This document shows, one piece after another, positions 1-9,125 of a DNA stretch of 64,000 bases; position 1 is the first letter of the stretch, and each line of letters opens with the position of its first letter. The translations under genes and the position numbers were made by a program. The stretch comes from Mesobacterium_A sp034670065 (GTDB lineage Bacteria > Pseudomonadota > Alphaproteobacteria > Rhodobacterales > Rhodobacteraceae), in the NCBI GenBank assembly GCA_034670065.1, contig JAXMOG010000001.1, positions 62,001 to 126,000 of the forward strand. Direction: 5' to 3'. The notes below the pieces were generated by a model. That model saw nothing but the letters and a program-made list of their open reading frames with translations. It did no database searches and had not been told where the DNA came from.

Positions 1-75
1 GAATGCGGCGGTTTCGTAAAAAAAGAACAGACAGCGACACCGCCACACACCGGGTAAACCAGGGAGGAACCCAAA
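1..75 (+). promoter_or_regulatory. Upstream region and RBS of rhaS
   Basis: Only 75 bases lie before the first gene, so the promoter and any regulator gene are mostly outside the window. A purine-rich Shine-Dalgarno sequence (AGGGAGGA, 61-68) sits 7 bases before the rhaS ATG and fixes that start. A weak inverted repeat GGCGGT...ACCGCC flanks an A-run at about 18-24. I could not identify a -10/-35 pair. Confidence 0.5.
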
Positions 76-1068
76 ATGAAACTTACCAAACTTCTGACAA
101 CGGCAGCCATTGCCACAGGGCTATTTGCGGGCACCAGCGCCTCTGCTGATGACATGCGCATTGCGCTGGTCGTCAAGGCGCTTGGCATTGGCTTTTTCGA
201 AGCGGCTGCTGAAGGCGCCGAAGAAGCGGCCAAAGAACTGGGTAATGTCGAAATCATTTACACAGGCCCAACCGACACCACTGCGGAAGGCCAGATTGAG
301 GTGATCAACGCCCTGATCGCCCAGAATGTGGATGCGATTGCCGTATCGGCCAATGACACAGATGCGATGGTGCCAACGCTGAAAAAGGCAATGCAGCGCG
401 GGATCACCGTGATCTCTTGGGACAGCGGCGTGGCAGAAGCGGGTCGTCAGGCCCATTTGAACCCATCGTCCAATGCCCTGATCGGCAACATGATTATCAA
501 GCTGGCCGCTGATGAACTGCCGGACGGCGGCGAAGTTGCGGTATTGTCTGCCACCACCACGTCTACGAACCAGAACACCTGGATCGAAGAAATGAACAAG
601 GTCATGGGCAACTATCCCGGCATCACGGTTGTCGGCACTGTCTATGGGGATGATCTGGCGGATAAATCCTACCGTGAAGCCCAGGGCCTGATGCAGTCTT
701 ATCCTGATCTGGACGCGATTATCGCCCCAACCTCGGTTGGTATTGTTGCGGCGGCTCAGGCTGTGGCGGATGCCGGTAAGATTGGCGAAGTCAACGTAAC
801 CGGTCTGGGTCTGCCATCGGAAATGGCCGGCGCAATCGAAAGCGGTGCGTCCAAGTCCTTTGCGATCTGGAATCCGATTGATCTGGGCTATTCGGCAACC
901 ATGCTGGCCCATCAGCTGGCCACCGAAGCCGCAACCGCGGAGCCAGGCGCAACCATCAGTATCGGTCGGATGGGTGAAATCACGTTGGATGAGACCAACT
1001 CTGCCGCAATGGCGGATCCGTTTGTCTATGACGCTTCAAACATCGACGCGTTCAAAGACATTTTCTGA
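76..1068 (+). CDS. rhaS: Rhamnose ABC transporter, substrate-binding protein
   Basis: Periplasmic binding protein expected to capture L-rhamnose and deliver it to the RhaPQ-RhaT importer. The 330-aa product starts with a signal peptide (about residues 1-24, ending near ASA-DD). A type I periplasmic-binding fold of the ribose/autoinducer-2 class follows, with a conserved DTDAMVPTLKKAM-like segment near residue 95. It is the first gene of a six-gene run. The rhamnose assignment rests mainly on the downstream mutarotase and kinase and on the gene order known from Rhizobium. A hairpin after the stop probably keeps this transcript more abundant than the rest of the operon. Confidence 0.88.
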   Translation: MKLTKLLTTAAIATGLFAGTSASADDMRIALVVKALGIGFFEAAAEGAEEAAKELGNVEIIYTGPTDTTAEGQIEVINALIAQNVDAIAVSANDTDAMVPTLKKAMQRGITVISWDSGVAEAGRQAHLNPSSNALIGNMIIKLAADELPDGGEVAVLSATTTSTNQNTWIEEMNKVMGNYPGITVVGTVYGDDLADKSYREAQGLMQSYPDLDAIIAPTSVGIVAAAQAVADAGKIGEVNVTGLGLPSEMAGAIESGASKSFAIWNPIDLGYSATMLAHQLATEAATAEPGATISIGRMGEITLDETNSAAMADPFVYDASNIDAFKDIF

Positions 1069-1087
1069 TCTTTGATCCTGCGACTTT

Positions 1088-1112
1088 GGGGGCGGTTTTG
1101 ATTGTCGCCCCC
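1088..1112 (+). terminator. Intercistronic hairpin after rhaS (attenuator or 3' stabiliser)
   Basis: Inverted repeat GGGGGCG (1088-1094) and CGCCCCC (1106-1112) with an 11-base loop lies between rhaS and rhaT. No T-run follows, so full termination is unlikely. Such hairpins after the binding-protein gene of ABC operons usually cause partial attenuation or protect the upstream mRNA from 3' decay. Confidence 0.55.
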
Positions 1113-1165
1113 TACCCCACGATCCGTGTATCCGCGCGTGATCGCACCCTCGATAGGTCCTTCAA

Positions 1166-2695
1166 ATGAGCATCCAAGTCGCTACCCCAGATGCGCCCGT
1201 TCTGGCCCTTGATCACATCACCAAGTCGTTTCCGGGCGTGAAAGCGCTGGACGGCGTTCAGCTAGAGCTGTTCGCAGGCCGCGTCACGTCTTTGGTGGGT
1301 GAAAATGGCGCGGGCAAGTCGACCGTCGTAAAAATTCTGACCGGCATCTATCAACCCGATGGCGGCAAGATCCTGCTAGACGGCGCGCCGGTGTCTTTTC
1401 CCACGGCGCAAGACGCCACCCGTGCGGGCGTAACGGCGATCCATCAGGAAACGGTGCTGTTTGATGAGCTGAGCGTCGCGGAAAACATCTTTATTGGGCA
1501 TGCCCCCAAGACATCGTGGCATTTGATTGATCGTACCGCGATGGTGGAAAAAGCCGGGAAAATTCTGCGCGATATCGGTGCTCAGATCGACCCGTCGGTT
1601 AAGTTGAAAGATCTGGGGATTGCATCGCGTCATTTGGTGGCGATTGCGCGTGCCCTGTCGGTTGAAGCGCGGGTTGTCATCATGGATGAACCCACCGCCG
1701 CGCTGTCACAGAAAGAAATCGAAGAGCTGTACACCCTTGTCGATGTGCTGAAAGCGCAGGGCAAGGCGATCCTCTTTATTTCGCATAAGTTCGATGAAAT
1801 TTTCCGAATTTCAGACCGCTTTACGGTGTTCCGGGATGGTCAGTTTGTTGGTGCCGGCGAAATGTCTGAAATCGACGAGGCGCAACTGGTTCAGATGATG
1901 GTTGGACGGTCCGTTGATCAGATTTTCCCAAAGCGCAGCGCGAATGTCGGCGACGAAGTGATGAAAGTCGTCGGCTACAGCCATCCGACAGAGTTTGAAG
2001 ACATCAATTTCACCCTTCATCGCGGCGAAATCCTTGGGTTTTATGGCTTGGTTGGTGCCGGGCGGTCAGAGTTTATGCAATCTCTGATCGGGATCACGCG
2101 TCCGTCCAAAGGTGTGATCCGTTTGGCGGACCAGATCCGTGTCATCCGCTCTCCCGCTGACGCAATTGCAGCCGGGTTGGTTTATGTGCCCGAAGATCGC
2201 GGCAAACAGGGTGCGATCCTGGACATGCCGATCTTTCAGAATGTCACCCTGCCCTCGTTGCGTGAAACGTCGCGCAATGGCTTTTTGCGCCTGGCCGATG
2301 AGTTTGCCCTGGCACGTCGATACACACAGCGCCTTGATCTGCGGGCGGCATCGCTGGACACCACCGTGGGCAGCTTGTCAGGCGGCAACCAGCAAAAAGT
2401 GGTGATTGCCAAATGGCTGGCAACGCAGCCCCGCGTGATCATTCTGGATGAACCGACCAAGGGCATCGATATCGGCTCAAAAGCAGCCGTGCATGAATTC
2501 ATGTCGGAATTGGCCGCGCAGGGCCTTTCAGTCATCATGGTGTCATCTGAAATTCCCGAAATTCTGGGCATGTCTGACCGCGTGATTGTGATGCGCGAGG
2601 GCCGTATCGCGGCCGAGCTTTCGGGTGACGAGCTGAGCCCCGAAACGCTGGTTCGTCACGCAGCCGGCATCAGCGCACAGGGAGACGCAGCATGA
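1166..2695 (+). CDS. rhaT: Rhamnose ABC transporter, ATP-binding protein (two ABC domains)
   Basis: Cytoplasmic ATPase that powers sugar import. The 509-aa protein has the duplicated ABC architecture of the RbsA/RhaT family. Domain 1 has Walker A GENGAGKST at residues 45-53 and Walker B VVIMDEPT, with a degenerate signature (LGIASRHLVAIA). Domain 2 has a degenerate Walker A (GLVGAGRSEF) and a good signature LSGGNQQK followed by VIILDEPTKGID. One canonical and one degenerate site is normal for this family. It overlaps rhaP by 4 bases (ATGA), which indicates translational coupling. Confidence 0.9.
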   Translation: MSIQVATPDAPVLALDHITKSFPGVKALDGVQLELFAGRVTSLVGENGAGKSTVVKILTGIYQPDGGKILLDGAPVSFPTAQDATRAGVTAIHQETVLFDELSVAENIFIGHAPKTSWHLIDRTAMVEKAGKILRDIGAQIDPSVKLKDLGIASRHLVAIARALSVEARVVIMDEPTAALSQKEIEELYTLVDVLKAQGKAILFISHKFDEIFRISDRFTVFRDGQFVGAGEMSEIDEAQLVQMMVGRSVDQIFPKRSANVGDEVMKVVGYSHPTEFEDINFTLHRGEILGFYGLVGAGRSEFMQSLIGITRPSKGVIRLADQIRVIRSPADAIAAGLVYVPEDRGKQGAILDMPIFQNVTLPSLRETSRNGFLRLADEFALARRYTQRLDLRAASLDTTVGSLSGGNQQKVVIAKWLATQPRVIILDEPTKGIDIGSKAAVHEFMSELAAQGLSVIMVSSEIPEILGMSDRVIVMREGRIAAELSGDELSPETLVRHAAGISAQGDAA

Positions 2696-3669
2696 CCTTC
2701 CTCAAATCCCGCGAGGCCATCTTGGCCGGTGCGATTTTGGTGCTATTGGCCCTGATCGCGACCCGGTTTTCCGGTTTTGTAGCGCCAAAGAACTTGGTCG
2801 CGGTGTTCACCGATACCTCACCTCTGATCATTCTGGCCTTGGGCCAAACCGCGGTGATCCTGACGCGGTGTATTGATCTGTCTGTGGCCGCCAATCTGGC
2901 CCTGACGGGCATGGTTTGCGCGATGATCAACGTTGCGGTGCCGGATTTGCCGGTTGGTGCCATTCTGCTGCTGGCCTTGGTGTTGGGCGCATGCCTTGGT
3001 GCCATCAACGGTTTGCTGGTGTGGAAGCTGGATATCCCGCCAATCGTGGTCACTTTGGGTACCATGACCATCTTTCGCGGCATCATCTTCTTGCTGACCG
3101 ACGGGCAATGGATCAACGCGCATGAGATGAGCAAATCGTTCACCGGATTTCCGCGCTCAACCCTTCTTGGGATGCCGGTGCTTGGCTGGATTGCGGTGAT
3201 TGTTGCGCTGGTGATGGTTGTTCTGATGGGCCGCACCACCCTTGGCCGCGCCTTCTACGCCGTTGGCGGCAACCCACATGCAGCGGTCTATACCGGCCTT
3301 GATGTGGGGCGCACCCAGTTTTTGGCCTTTGTGATTTCGGGCATGCTGGCGGGGCTGACAGGGTATCTTTGGATTGCCCGCTATGCGGTGGCCTATGTCG
3401 ATATTGCGGGCGGTTTCGAACTGGAAGTTGTTGCGGCCTGTGTGATCGGTGGCATTTCCATTGCTGGCGGCGCGGGCACCGTTTTGGGCACGCTCTTGGG
3501 CGCGCTGTTTCTTGGGGTGGTGAAAAACGCCCTGCCCGTCGTCGATATCTCACCTTTTTGGCAATTGGCCATATCCGGTGCAGCGATCATCATCGCCGTG
3601 GCGTTCAACGCCCGCTCCAGCCGCACCAAAGGCCGCGTCATTCTGAAATCTGCGGAGCACGCACAATGA
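2692..3669 (+). CDS. rhaP: Rhamnose ABC transporter, permease
   Basis: Integral inner-membrane permease of the branched-chain/ribose type (RbsC family), 325 aa with about eight to ten hydrophobic segments. The family EAA-like loop region is visible near GRAFYAVGGNPHAAVYTGL. A conserved GG(I/V)SIAGGAGTV segment follows near the C terminus. It pairs with the next gene to form a heterodimeric channel. Start ATG overlaps the rhaT stop, and its own stop overlaps the rhaQ start (ATGA). Confidence 0.88.
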   Translation: MTFLKSREAILAGAILVLLALIATRFSGFVAPKNLVAVFTDTSPLIILALGQTAVILTRCIDLSVAANLALTGMVCAMINVAVPDLPVGAILLLALVLGACLGAINGLLVWKLDIPPIVVTLGTMTIFRGIIFLLTDGQWINAHEMSKSFTGFPRSTLLGMPVLGWIAVIVALVMVVLMGRTTLGRAFYAVGGNPHAAVYTGLDVGRTQFLAFVISGMLAGLTGYLWIARYAVAYVDIAGGFELEVVAACVIGGISIAGGAGTVLGTLLGALFLGVVKNALPVVDISPFWQLAISGAAIIIAVAFNARSSRTKGRVILKSAEHAQ

Positions 3670-4658
3670 GTATGGCAGACCCCCGCACGATCCCTGATCA
3701 ACTGAAGACACCGCTGGAACGCCGGTTGAAAAGTTGGGAAACCCTGCTGCTGGTTGTGGCGGTTGGAATCTTCATCCTGAACTCTTTTGCGTCGCCGTAT
3801 TTCCTGAACGCCTGGAATCTGTCTGACGCGACATTCAACTTTACCGAAAAGGCGATGATTGCCTTTGCCATGGCGCTGTTGATCATCTCGGGCGAGATTG
3901 ATCTTTCGGTGGCCTCGATCATTGCGCTGGCCTCTACGGCGATGGGGCTGGTGATGGAGGCCGGGTTTGGCACGCCGATGATCGTGTTGACCGGATTGGC
4001 CACAGGGCTGCTGTGCGGGGCGTTTAACGGGGTGCTTGTCACGCGGCTTGGTCTGCCCTCGATTGTTGTTACGATCGGCACCATGAGCCTGTTTCGCGGT
4101 ATCAGCTATATCATCCTGGGGGATGGGGCGTTCCGGGGGTATCCGGCGGATTTCGCATGGTTTGGGCAGGGCTATGCCTTTTGGGTCATCTCTGTTGAAT
4201 TCGTGATTTTCGTGATCTGCGCTGTGATCTACGGGGTGTTGCTGCACAAAACAAACTTTGGCCGGGCCGTTTATGCCATTGGCAATAACGCCACGGGCGC
4301 CTTGTTTTCGGGTATCCGCGTGGATCGGGTGAAGATGACCCTGTTCTTGTTGACCGGTCTGATGGCGGGCATTGCCAGTATTTGCCTGACCTCGCGCCTT
4401 GGGTCCACACGCCCCTCTATCGCCACGGGAATGGAGTTGGAGGTGGTCACGATGGTTGTGCTGGGCGGTGTAAATATCTTGGGCGGGTCCGGGTCCATTC
4501 CCGGCGTTGTGATTGCCGCCTTTGTCATGGGCTTGGTGACCTTTGGTTTGGGCCTTTTGAATGTTCCGGGTATCGTCATGTCGATCTTTATCGGGTTGCT
4601 GCTGATTGGGGTCATCGCCCTGCCCCGGCTGTGGGACAAATTCAAAAAGGCCAAATGA
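3666..4658 (+). CDS. rhaQ: Rhamnose ABC transporter, second permease
   Basis: Second RbsC-family permease (330 aa), partner of RhaP. The open frame extends upstream to 3369, but that part runs out of frame through rhaP. The ATG at 3666 overlaps the rhaP stop as ATGA and gives the normal length. The soluble N terminus of about 30 residues precedes the first membrane segment. The conserved loop GRAVYAIGNNATGALFSGI and the segment VVLGGVNILGGSGS are present. Two different permeases in tandem are typical of rhamnose transporters, unlike ribose systems with a single permease. Confidence 0.88.
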   Translation: MSMADPRTIPDQLKTPLERRLKSWETLLLVVAVGIFILNSFASPYFLNAWNLSDATFNFTEKAMIAFAMALLIISGEIDLSVASIIALASTAMGLVMEAGFGTPMIVLTGLATGLLCGAFNGVLVTRLGLPSIVVTIGTMSLFRGISYIILGDGAFRGYPADFAWFGQGYAFWVISVEFVIFVICAVIYGVLLHKTNFGRAVYAIGNNATGALFSGIRVDRVKMTLFLLTGLMAGIASICLTSRLGSTRPSIATGMELEVVTMVVLGGVNILGGSGSIPGVVIAAFVMGLVTFGLGLLNVPGIVMSIFIGLLLIGVIALPRLWDKFKKAK

Positions 4659-4972
4659 TGGAAAAAATCGCTTTCCGTATGATCCTGAATGAAGGTCAGC
4701 TGGACGAATACAAACGACGCCATGACCAAATATGGCCGGAGCTGTCTATCTTACTAAAGAAGGCCGGTGTTCAGGATTATTCGATTCACTATGATCCAGA
4801 GACCCGGCATTTGTTTGGTGTTTTGTGGCGGCGCGAGGATCACGAAATGGAGACCCTGCCTCTGCATCCGGTGATGAAAAAATGGTGGGCGTATATGGCG
4901 GATATCATGGAAACCCACCCTGACAATCGCCCCGTCGAAGTGGCCTTGGAAACGGTTTTCCACCTGCTATGA
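4658..4972 (+). CDS. rhaU: L-rhamnose mutarotase
   Basis: Interconverts alpha and beta anomers of L-rhamnose so imported sugar can enter catabolism; called rhaU in Rhizobium and rhaM in E. coli. The 104-aa product from the ATG at 4658 places Tyr18 and His22 (EYKRRHDQIW) where the known catalytic Tyr/His of this family lie. The conserved WW pair (KKWWAYM) and DNRPVE near the C terminus are also present. An ATG one codon earlier (4655) is an alternative start. The start overlaps the rhaQ stop (TGATG) and the stop overlaps the rhaK start. This gene is the strongest evidence that the operon handles rhamnose. Confidence 0.9.
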   Translation: MEKIAFRMILNEGQLDEYKRRHDQIWPELSILLKKAGVQDYSIHYDPETRHLFGVLWRREDHEMETLPLHPVMKKWWAYMADIMETHPDNRPVEVALETVFHLL

Positions 4973-6333
4973 CCCTGCCCAAACACATCGCCGTCATTGA
5001 TGTTGGCAAAACAAACGCCAAGCTGGCTTTGGTCGATGGCAAAAGCCTGACTGAAATCGCGGTTGTCACCCGGCCCAACAATGTGTTGCCCGGCCCGCCA
5101 TATCCGCATTTTGACCTGGAAGGTCATTGGCGGTTCTTCCTCGACAATCTGACGGTTTTCCACCGTAAGTTTGGAATTGATGCGATCTCGATCACAACCC
5201 ATGGCGCATCGGCGGTATTGCTGGACAAATTCGGCCAGTTGGCCACGCCCATGTTGGATTACGAACATGACGGCCCGGATCATATGGCCGAGGCATATAA
5301 TGCGATCCGCCCGCCATTTGCTGTGACGGGCTCTCCGCGTTTGCAGGGCGGTCTGAATGTTGGCGCGCAGCTGCATTGGTTGTTTGAAACCGATCCAGGT
5401 TTAAAAGCGCGCACAGCCCATATTGTGACCTACCCGCAATATTGGGGCTACCGGCTGACAGGTCGGTTCGCCACTGATGTATCGTCCTTGGGGTGTCACA
5501 CCGATCTGTGGGAGCCGCGCACCGGAAAGCCATCATCACTGGCGCGCACGCTATCGGTGTCAGACAAGCTGGCACCTGCGCATCACGCCTCTGATGTATT
5601 GGGCACCGTGGTGTCGGACGTTGCTGCGGCCACCGGCCTGCCCGGCGACACTCCGGTGCTGTGTGGCATACATGACAGCAATGCATCCTTGCTGCCGCAT
5701 CTGCTGGGGCGCAGTGGGGCGTTCAATGTGGTGTCTACTGGCACCTGGGTGATCGTGATGGCGGTCAAAGGCAAAGATGTTCCACTGGACCCAACGCGCG
5801 ACACGCTGGTGAACACCAGTGCCTTTGGTGATCCCGTGCCCTCGGCCCGGTTTATGGGGGGGCGGGAATATGAGCTGATCCGCGACGGGTCTGCCGCCAC
5901 GCCAACAGAGGAAGACCGTCACAACGTGCTGGCGCGTGGGGTGATGCTGTTGCCATCCGTTGTTACAGACAGCGGGCCGTTTGTAGGGCGTCAGCACAGC
6001 TGGACGGATATGCCACGCACCGAAGGCGAACGTGTCTTTGCGCTGTCCTTGTACTTGGCGCTGATGACGCAAACCTGTTTGGATCTGATCGGTGGTCAGG
6101 GCCCCACTATTGTGGAAGGTCCGTTTGCGCGAAATCAGGATTATATCGCGATGTTGTCCTGTCTGCGTCCAGAGGGGATAGACATCGCGCATTCCGGGAC
6201 CGGTACCAGCATCGGTGCCGCACTCTTGTTTGCGACAGCTGGCGTTCAAAGCCCAACGACGCCGGTTGAGGCAGCGCAAAACGATGCGCTTGCTGACTAT
6301 GCGCGGCGCTGGCTGGCTGCGGTTCGCGCATAA
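4969..6333 (+). CDS. rhaK: FGGY-family sugar kinase, probable rhamnose kinase
   Basis: Cytoplasmic carbohydrate kinase expected to phosphorylate rhamnose or its ketose rhamnulose. The 454-aa protein has the N-terminal phosphate loop DVGKTNAK (11-18), the GIHDSNAS segment with the likely catalytic Asp236, and STGTW at about 257-260. Distance from classical E. coli RhaB and the order S-T-P-Q-U-K favour the Rhizobium-type RhaK. In Rhizobium the kinase is also reported to be needed for transport. No isomerase or aldolase gene lies in the window; they may be upstream. Confidence 0.82.
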   Translation: MTLPKHIAVIDVGKTNAKLALVDGKSLTEIAVVTRPNNVLPGPPYPHFDLEGHWRFFLDNLTVFHRKFGIDAISITTHGASAVLLDKFGQLATPMLDYEHDGPDHMAEAYNAIRPPFAVTGSPRLQGGLNVGAQLHWLFETDPGLKARTAHIVTYPQYWGYRLTGRFATDVSSLGCHTDLWEPRTGKPSSLARTLSVSDKLAPAHHASDVLGTVVSDVAAATGLPGDTPVLCGIHDSNASLLPHLLGRSGAFNVVSTGTWVIVMAVKGKDVPLDPTRDTLVNTSAFGDPVPSARFMGGREYELIRDGSAATPTEEDRHNVLARGVMLLPSVVTDSGPFVGRQHSWTDMPRTEGERVFALSLYLALMTQTCLDLIGGQGPTIVEGPFARNQDYIAMLSCLRPEGIDIAHSGTGTSIGAALLFATAGVQSPTTPVEAAQNDALADYARRWLAAVRA

Positions 6334-6371
6334 AGCTGGGCAACCTACCCAAATCGATGTGGCCAGAAACA

Positions 6372-6393
6372 GGCGCGCCAATATCGGCGCGCC
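6372..6393. terminator. Convergent hairpin between rhaK and the OMP gene
   Basis: Two copies of the self-complementary octamer GGCGCGCC (6372-6379 and 6386-6393) are separated by AATATC and can fold as an 8-bp stem with a 6-base loop. It lies between two converging genes and can serve both strands. T-runs are weak (CATTTTC downstream on +). Confidence 0.6.
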
Positions 6394-6417
6394 CATCTAT
6401 CATTTTCAACAGCGTTA

Positions 6418-6987
6418 TCAGAAACGGAAGGCACCACGCAGGCTGACGGTGTCGATATCTGCATCGGTCGAGCTGCTGCCAATGTCTTTGAAACGGTGCA
6501 ACAGGTACTCTCCGCCAACGCTGAAGTTGTCTGTCAGCGCATATTCCAGACCGATACCGGCCAATGCGCCGTTTGCATCGCCCAAGCTGGTGTTGGCGCG
6601 TTCGGCCCCCAAAGTGGCATAAACCAGCGTACGACCCAGATCCAAACCGCCGCGCAGCTTTAAAGCGGTCATATTGTCGATCGCCAACCCGCCAACGTTT
6701 AAATCAGAGCTCTGAAAGTCCAGTTCCGCCCCGGCGACGAACTGACCAAAGTCATAATCATAGCCAGCAAAGGCACCATAGCCCAGCTCACTATCATCGG
6801 CGCTACCGCTCTCAGCGCTTTGATTTCCAAAGCTTAATCCGCCGTAGGCGCCTGTCCAGTCATGGCCCAACGCAGGTGCCTGTGTCATCGCGACAGGTGC
6901 AGGTTCTGCGACAGGAGTTTCCAAGCTGCCGGCCTGTGCGGCTGCAGCCAAGACGGTTAATGCGGATGCGGTCATCAGAATTTTCAT
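6418..6987 (-). CDS. Small outer-membrane beta-barrel protein
   Basis: A 189-aa secreted protein with a signal peptide (about residues 1-19, ending AQA-GS) and a Pro/Ala-rich linker. A barrel-like C-terminal domain of alternating strands follows (WTGAYGGLSFGNQ, YGAFAGYDYDFGQFVAGAELDF, VGGEYLLHRF). It ends in Phe (GAFRF), the usual outer-membrane assembly signal. It resembles the OmpA-beta-barrel / Omp25-Omp31 class of alphaproteobacteria. The function beyond an outer-membrane structural role is unknown. A strong RBS (AAGGAG) precedes the ATG. Confidence 0.75.
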   Translation of the reverse strand: MKILMTASALTVLAAAAQAGSLETPVAEPAPVAMTQAPALGHDWTGAYGGLSFGNQSAESGSADDSELGYGAFAGYDYDFGQFVAGAELDFQSSDLNVGGLAIDNMTALKLRGGLDLGRTLVYATLGAERANTSLGDANGALAGIGLEYALTDNFSVGGEYLLHRFKDIGSSSTDADIDTVSLRGAFRF

Positions 6988-7289
6988 CTGTCTTCTCCTT
7001 TGGTTTTCCGCGTCGGCACATGTGTTTTTGCCAACGACGACCTGTCACATAAGGGCTGCCTTCAAGACTGGAAGTCATTGATCTATCACAGATATTTGAA
7101 GAAGCGCCTTTCTGCCAAGTGCCGGCCAAAAGGCGCTGATCATCGGTGGTGATCCGCTTGCCGGCGCCAAATTCCGCCGATGCTGCACTGCGACATTTTC
7201 TATGCTATTCTTTACCGTTCTTGCTGGTCTTTCCTGAGCTTTGCAGTTAGGCCGCTGCCAACTGATCAGAACGCGCAACGGAACCAATC
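6988..7289. other. Divergent intergenic region (OMP gene / typA) with a long hairpin
   Basis: About 300 bases without a gene separate two divergent genes and should hold both promoters. The clearest structure is a 9-bp inverted repeat AGCGCCTTT (7103-7111) and AAAGGCGCT (7129-7137) with a GC-rich 17-base loop. An A/T-rich stretch around 7193-7215 could be the typA promoter, but no convincing -35/-10 pair was found. No small ORF with an RBS was evident. Confidence 0.45.
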
Positions 7290-9110
7290 ATGGACCTGAG
7301 AAATATCGCCATCATCGCACACGTCGACCATGGCAAGACCACGCTGGTTGACGAACTGCTTAAGCAGTCCGGCGCCTTCCGCGAAAACCAGGCTGTGGCT
7401 GAACGGGCGATGGACAGCAACGACCTGGAACGGGAACGTGGGATTACCATCTTTGCCAAGCCAACTTCGGTTGTTTGGAAAGACACCCGCATCAATATCG
7501 TGGACACGCCCGGCCACGCCGATTTCGGCGGAGAGGTAGAGCGTATCCTGTCGATGGTGGATGGTGTTGTTCTGCTGGTGGATGCCGCAGAAGGCCCGAT
7601 GCCTCAAACCAAATTTGTGACCTCCAAAGCCTTGGCTTTGGGTTTGCGCCCGATTGTGGTGCTGAACAAGGTCGATAAGAACGACGCAGAGCCTGACCGT
7701 GCTCTGGACGAATGCTTTGATTTGTTTGCTTCGCTGGATGCGGATGAGGATCAGCTGGATTTCCCGCATATGTATGCGTCTGGCCGCAACGGCTGGTGCG
7801 ACGCCGAGCTGGATGGTCCACGCGCTAATCTGGATGCGTTGTTCAATCTGATCGTCAACCACGTGCCGCGGCCAAGCCAGATCGCGCGTCAGGATGAAGA
7901 TTTCACAATGCTGGCCACAACGCTGGGCGCCGATCCGTTTGTTGGGCGTTTGCTGACCGGTCGTGTTGAAACCGGCAAACTGAAAGTCGGCGCAACCGTG
8001 CAGGCGCTGTCCCGCATTGGCCAAAAGATCGAACAGTTCCGCGTTACCCGTATTCAGGCGTTCCGCGGTCTGAGCGAACAAGACATCGAAGAAGCGCAGG
8101 CAGGCGATATCGTTTCGCTGGCAGGTATGTCCAAGGCGACAGTGGCCGACACGATTTGTGCCTTGGCTGTTGATACGCCATTGGATGCGCAACCAATCGA
8201 TCCGCCCACCATCACCGTAACCTTTGGCATCAACGACAGCCCATTGGCTGGTCGCGATGGCAAGAAGGTACAATCGCGGGTGATCCGCGAGCGTCTGATG
8301 AAGGAAGCGGAATCCAACGTTGCCATCAAAATCGCAGACACTCCGGGTGGTGAAGCGTTCGAGGTTTCGGGCCGTGGCGAATTGCAGATGGGTGTTCTGA
8401 TTGAAAACATGCGCCGTGAAGGGTTCGAACTGTCGATCTCACGCCCGCAGGTGATCATGAAAGAAGTCGATGGCGTTCGCATGGAACCTGTCGAAGAAGC
8501 CACCTTTGACGTGGATGACGAATATTCCGGCGTTGTGATCGAAAAGATGACCGGTCCCCGCAAGGGTGAATTGGTCGAGATGAAACCAGCGGGTGCTGGC
8601 AAAACGCGTATCGTGGCCCATGTGCCATCGCGTGGGTTGATCGGCTATCACGGTGAATTCCTGACAGACACGCGCGGCACAGGTGTTTTGAACCGCGTAT
8701 TCCACGGTTGGACCCCACATAAAGGTCCGATCCCTGGGCGGCGTTCGGGCGTTCTGATCTCGATGGAAAATGGTGAAGCTGTGGCCTATGCCCTGTGGAA
8801 CCTAGAAGATCGTGGCAAAATGTTCCTTGGTGCGCAGGCACCGGTTTATCAGGGCATGATCATTGGCGAACACAGCCGTGAGAATGATCTGGAAGTGAAC
8901 CCGCTGAAAGGCAAGAAGCTGACCAACGTGCGTGCCTCGGGTACGGATGAAGCGGTTCGCTTGACCACGCCGATCACCTTGTCGCTGGAAGAGGCAATCG
9001 CCTATATCAACGATGATGAGCTGGTTGAAGTGACGCCATCGGCGATCCGGTTGCGCAAACGCTATCTGGATCCGCATGAGCGCAAACGTCAAGCGCGCTC
9101 GGGCTCGTAA
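7290..9110 (+). CDS. typA: Translational GTPase TypA/BipA
   Basis: Ribosome-binding GTPase related to EF-G and LepA, implicated in ribosome assembly and stress or cold adaptation. The 606 aa match the usual family length. The G domain shows AHVDHGKT (10-17), the switch region around RERGIT (49-53), DTPGH (72-76) and NKVD (126-129). Domain II, the EF-G III/V-like domains and the BipA-specific C-terminal domain (LRKRYLDPHERKR) follow. It appears monocistronic and is followed by a hairpin. Confidence 0.95.
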   Translation: MDLRNIAIIAHVDHGKTTLVDELLKQSGAFRENQAVAERAMDSNDLERERGITIFAKPTSVVWKDTRINIVDTPGHADFGGEVERILSMVDGVVLLVDAAEGPMPQTKFVTSKALALGLRPIVVLNKVDKNDAEPDRALDECFDLFASLDADEDQLDFPHMYASGRNGWCDAELDGPRANLDALFNLIVNHVPRPSQIARQDEDFTMLATTLGADPFVGRLLTGRVETGKLKVGATVQALSRIGQKIEQFRVTRIQAFRGLSEQDIEEAQAGDIVSLAGMSKATVADTICALAVDTPLDAQPIDPPTITVTFGINDSPLAGRDGKKVQSRVIRERLMKEAESNVAIKIADTPGGEAFEVSGRGELQMGVLIENMRREGFELSISRPQVIMKEVDGVRMEPVEEATFDVDDEYSGVVIEKMTGPRKGELVEMKPAGAGKTRIVAHVPSRGLIGYHGEFLTDTRGTGVLNRVFHGWTPHKGPIPGRRSGVLISMENGEAVAYALWNLEDRGKMFLGAQAPVYQGMIIGEHSRENDLEVNPLKGKKLTNVRASGTDEAVRLTTPITLSLEEAIAYINDDELVEVTPSAIRLRKRYLDPHERKRQARSGS

Positions 9111-9125
9111 GACTTTTCACAATGT

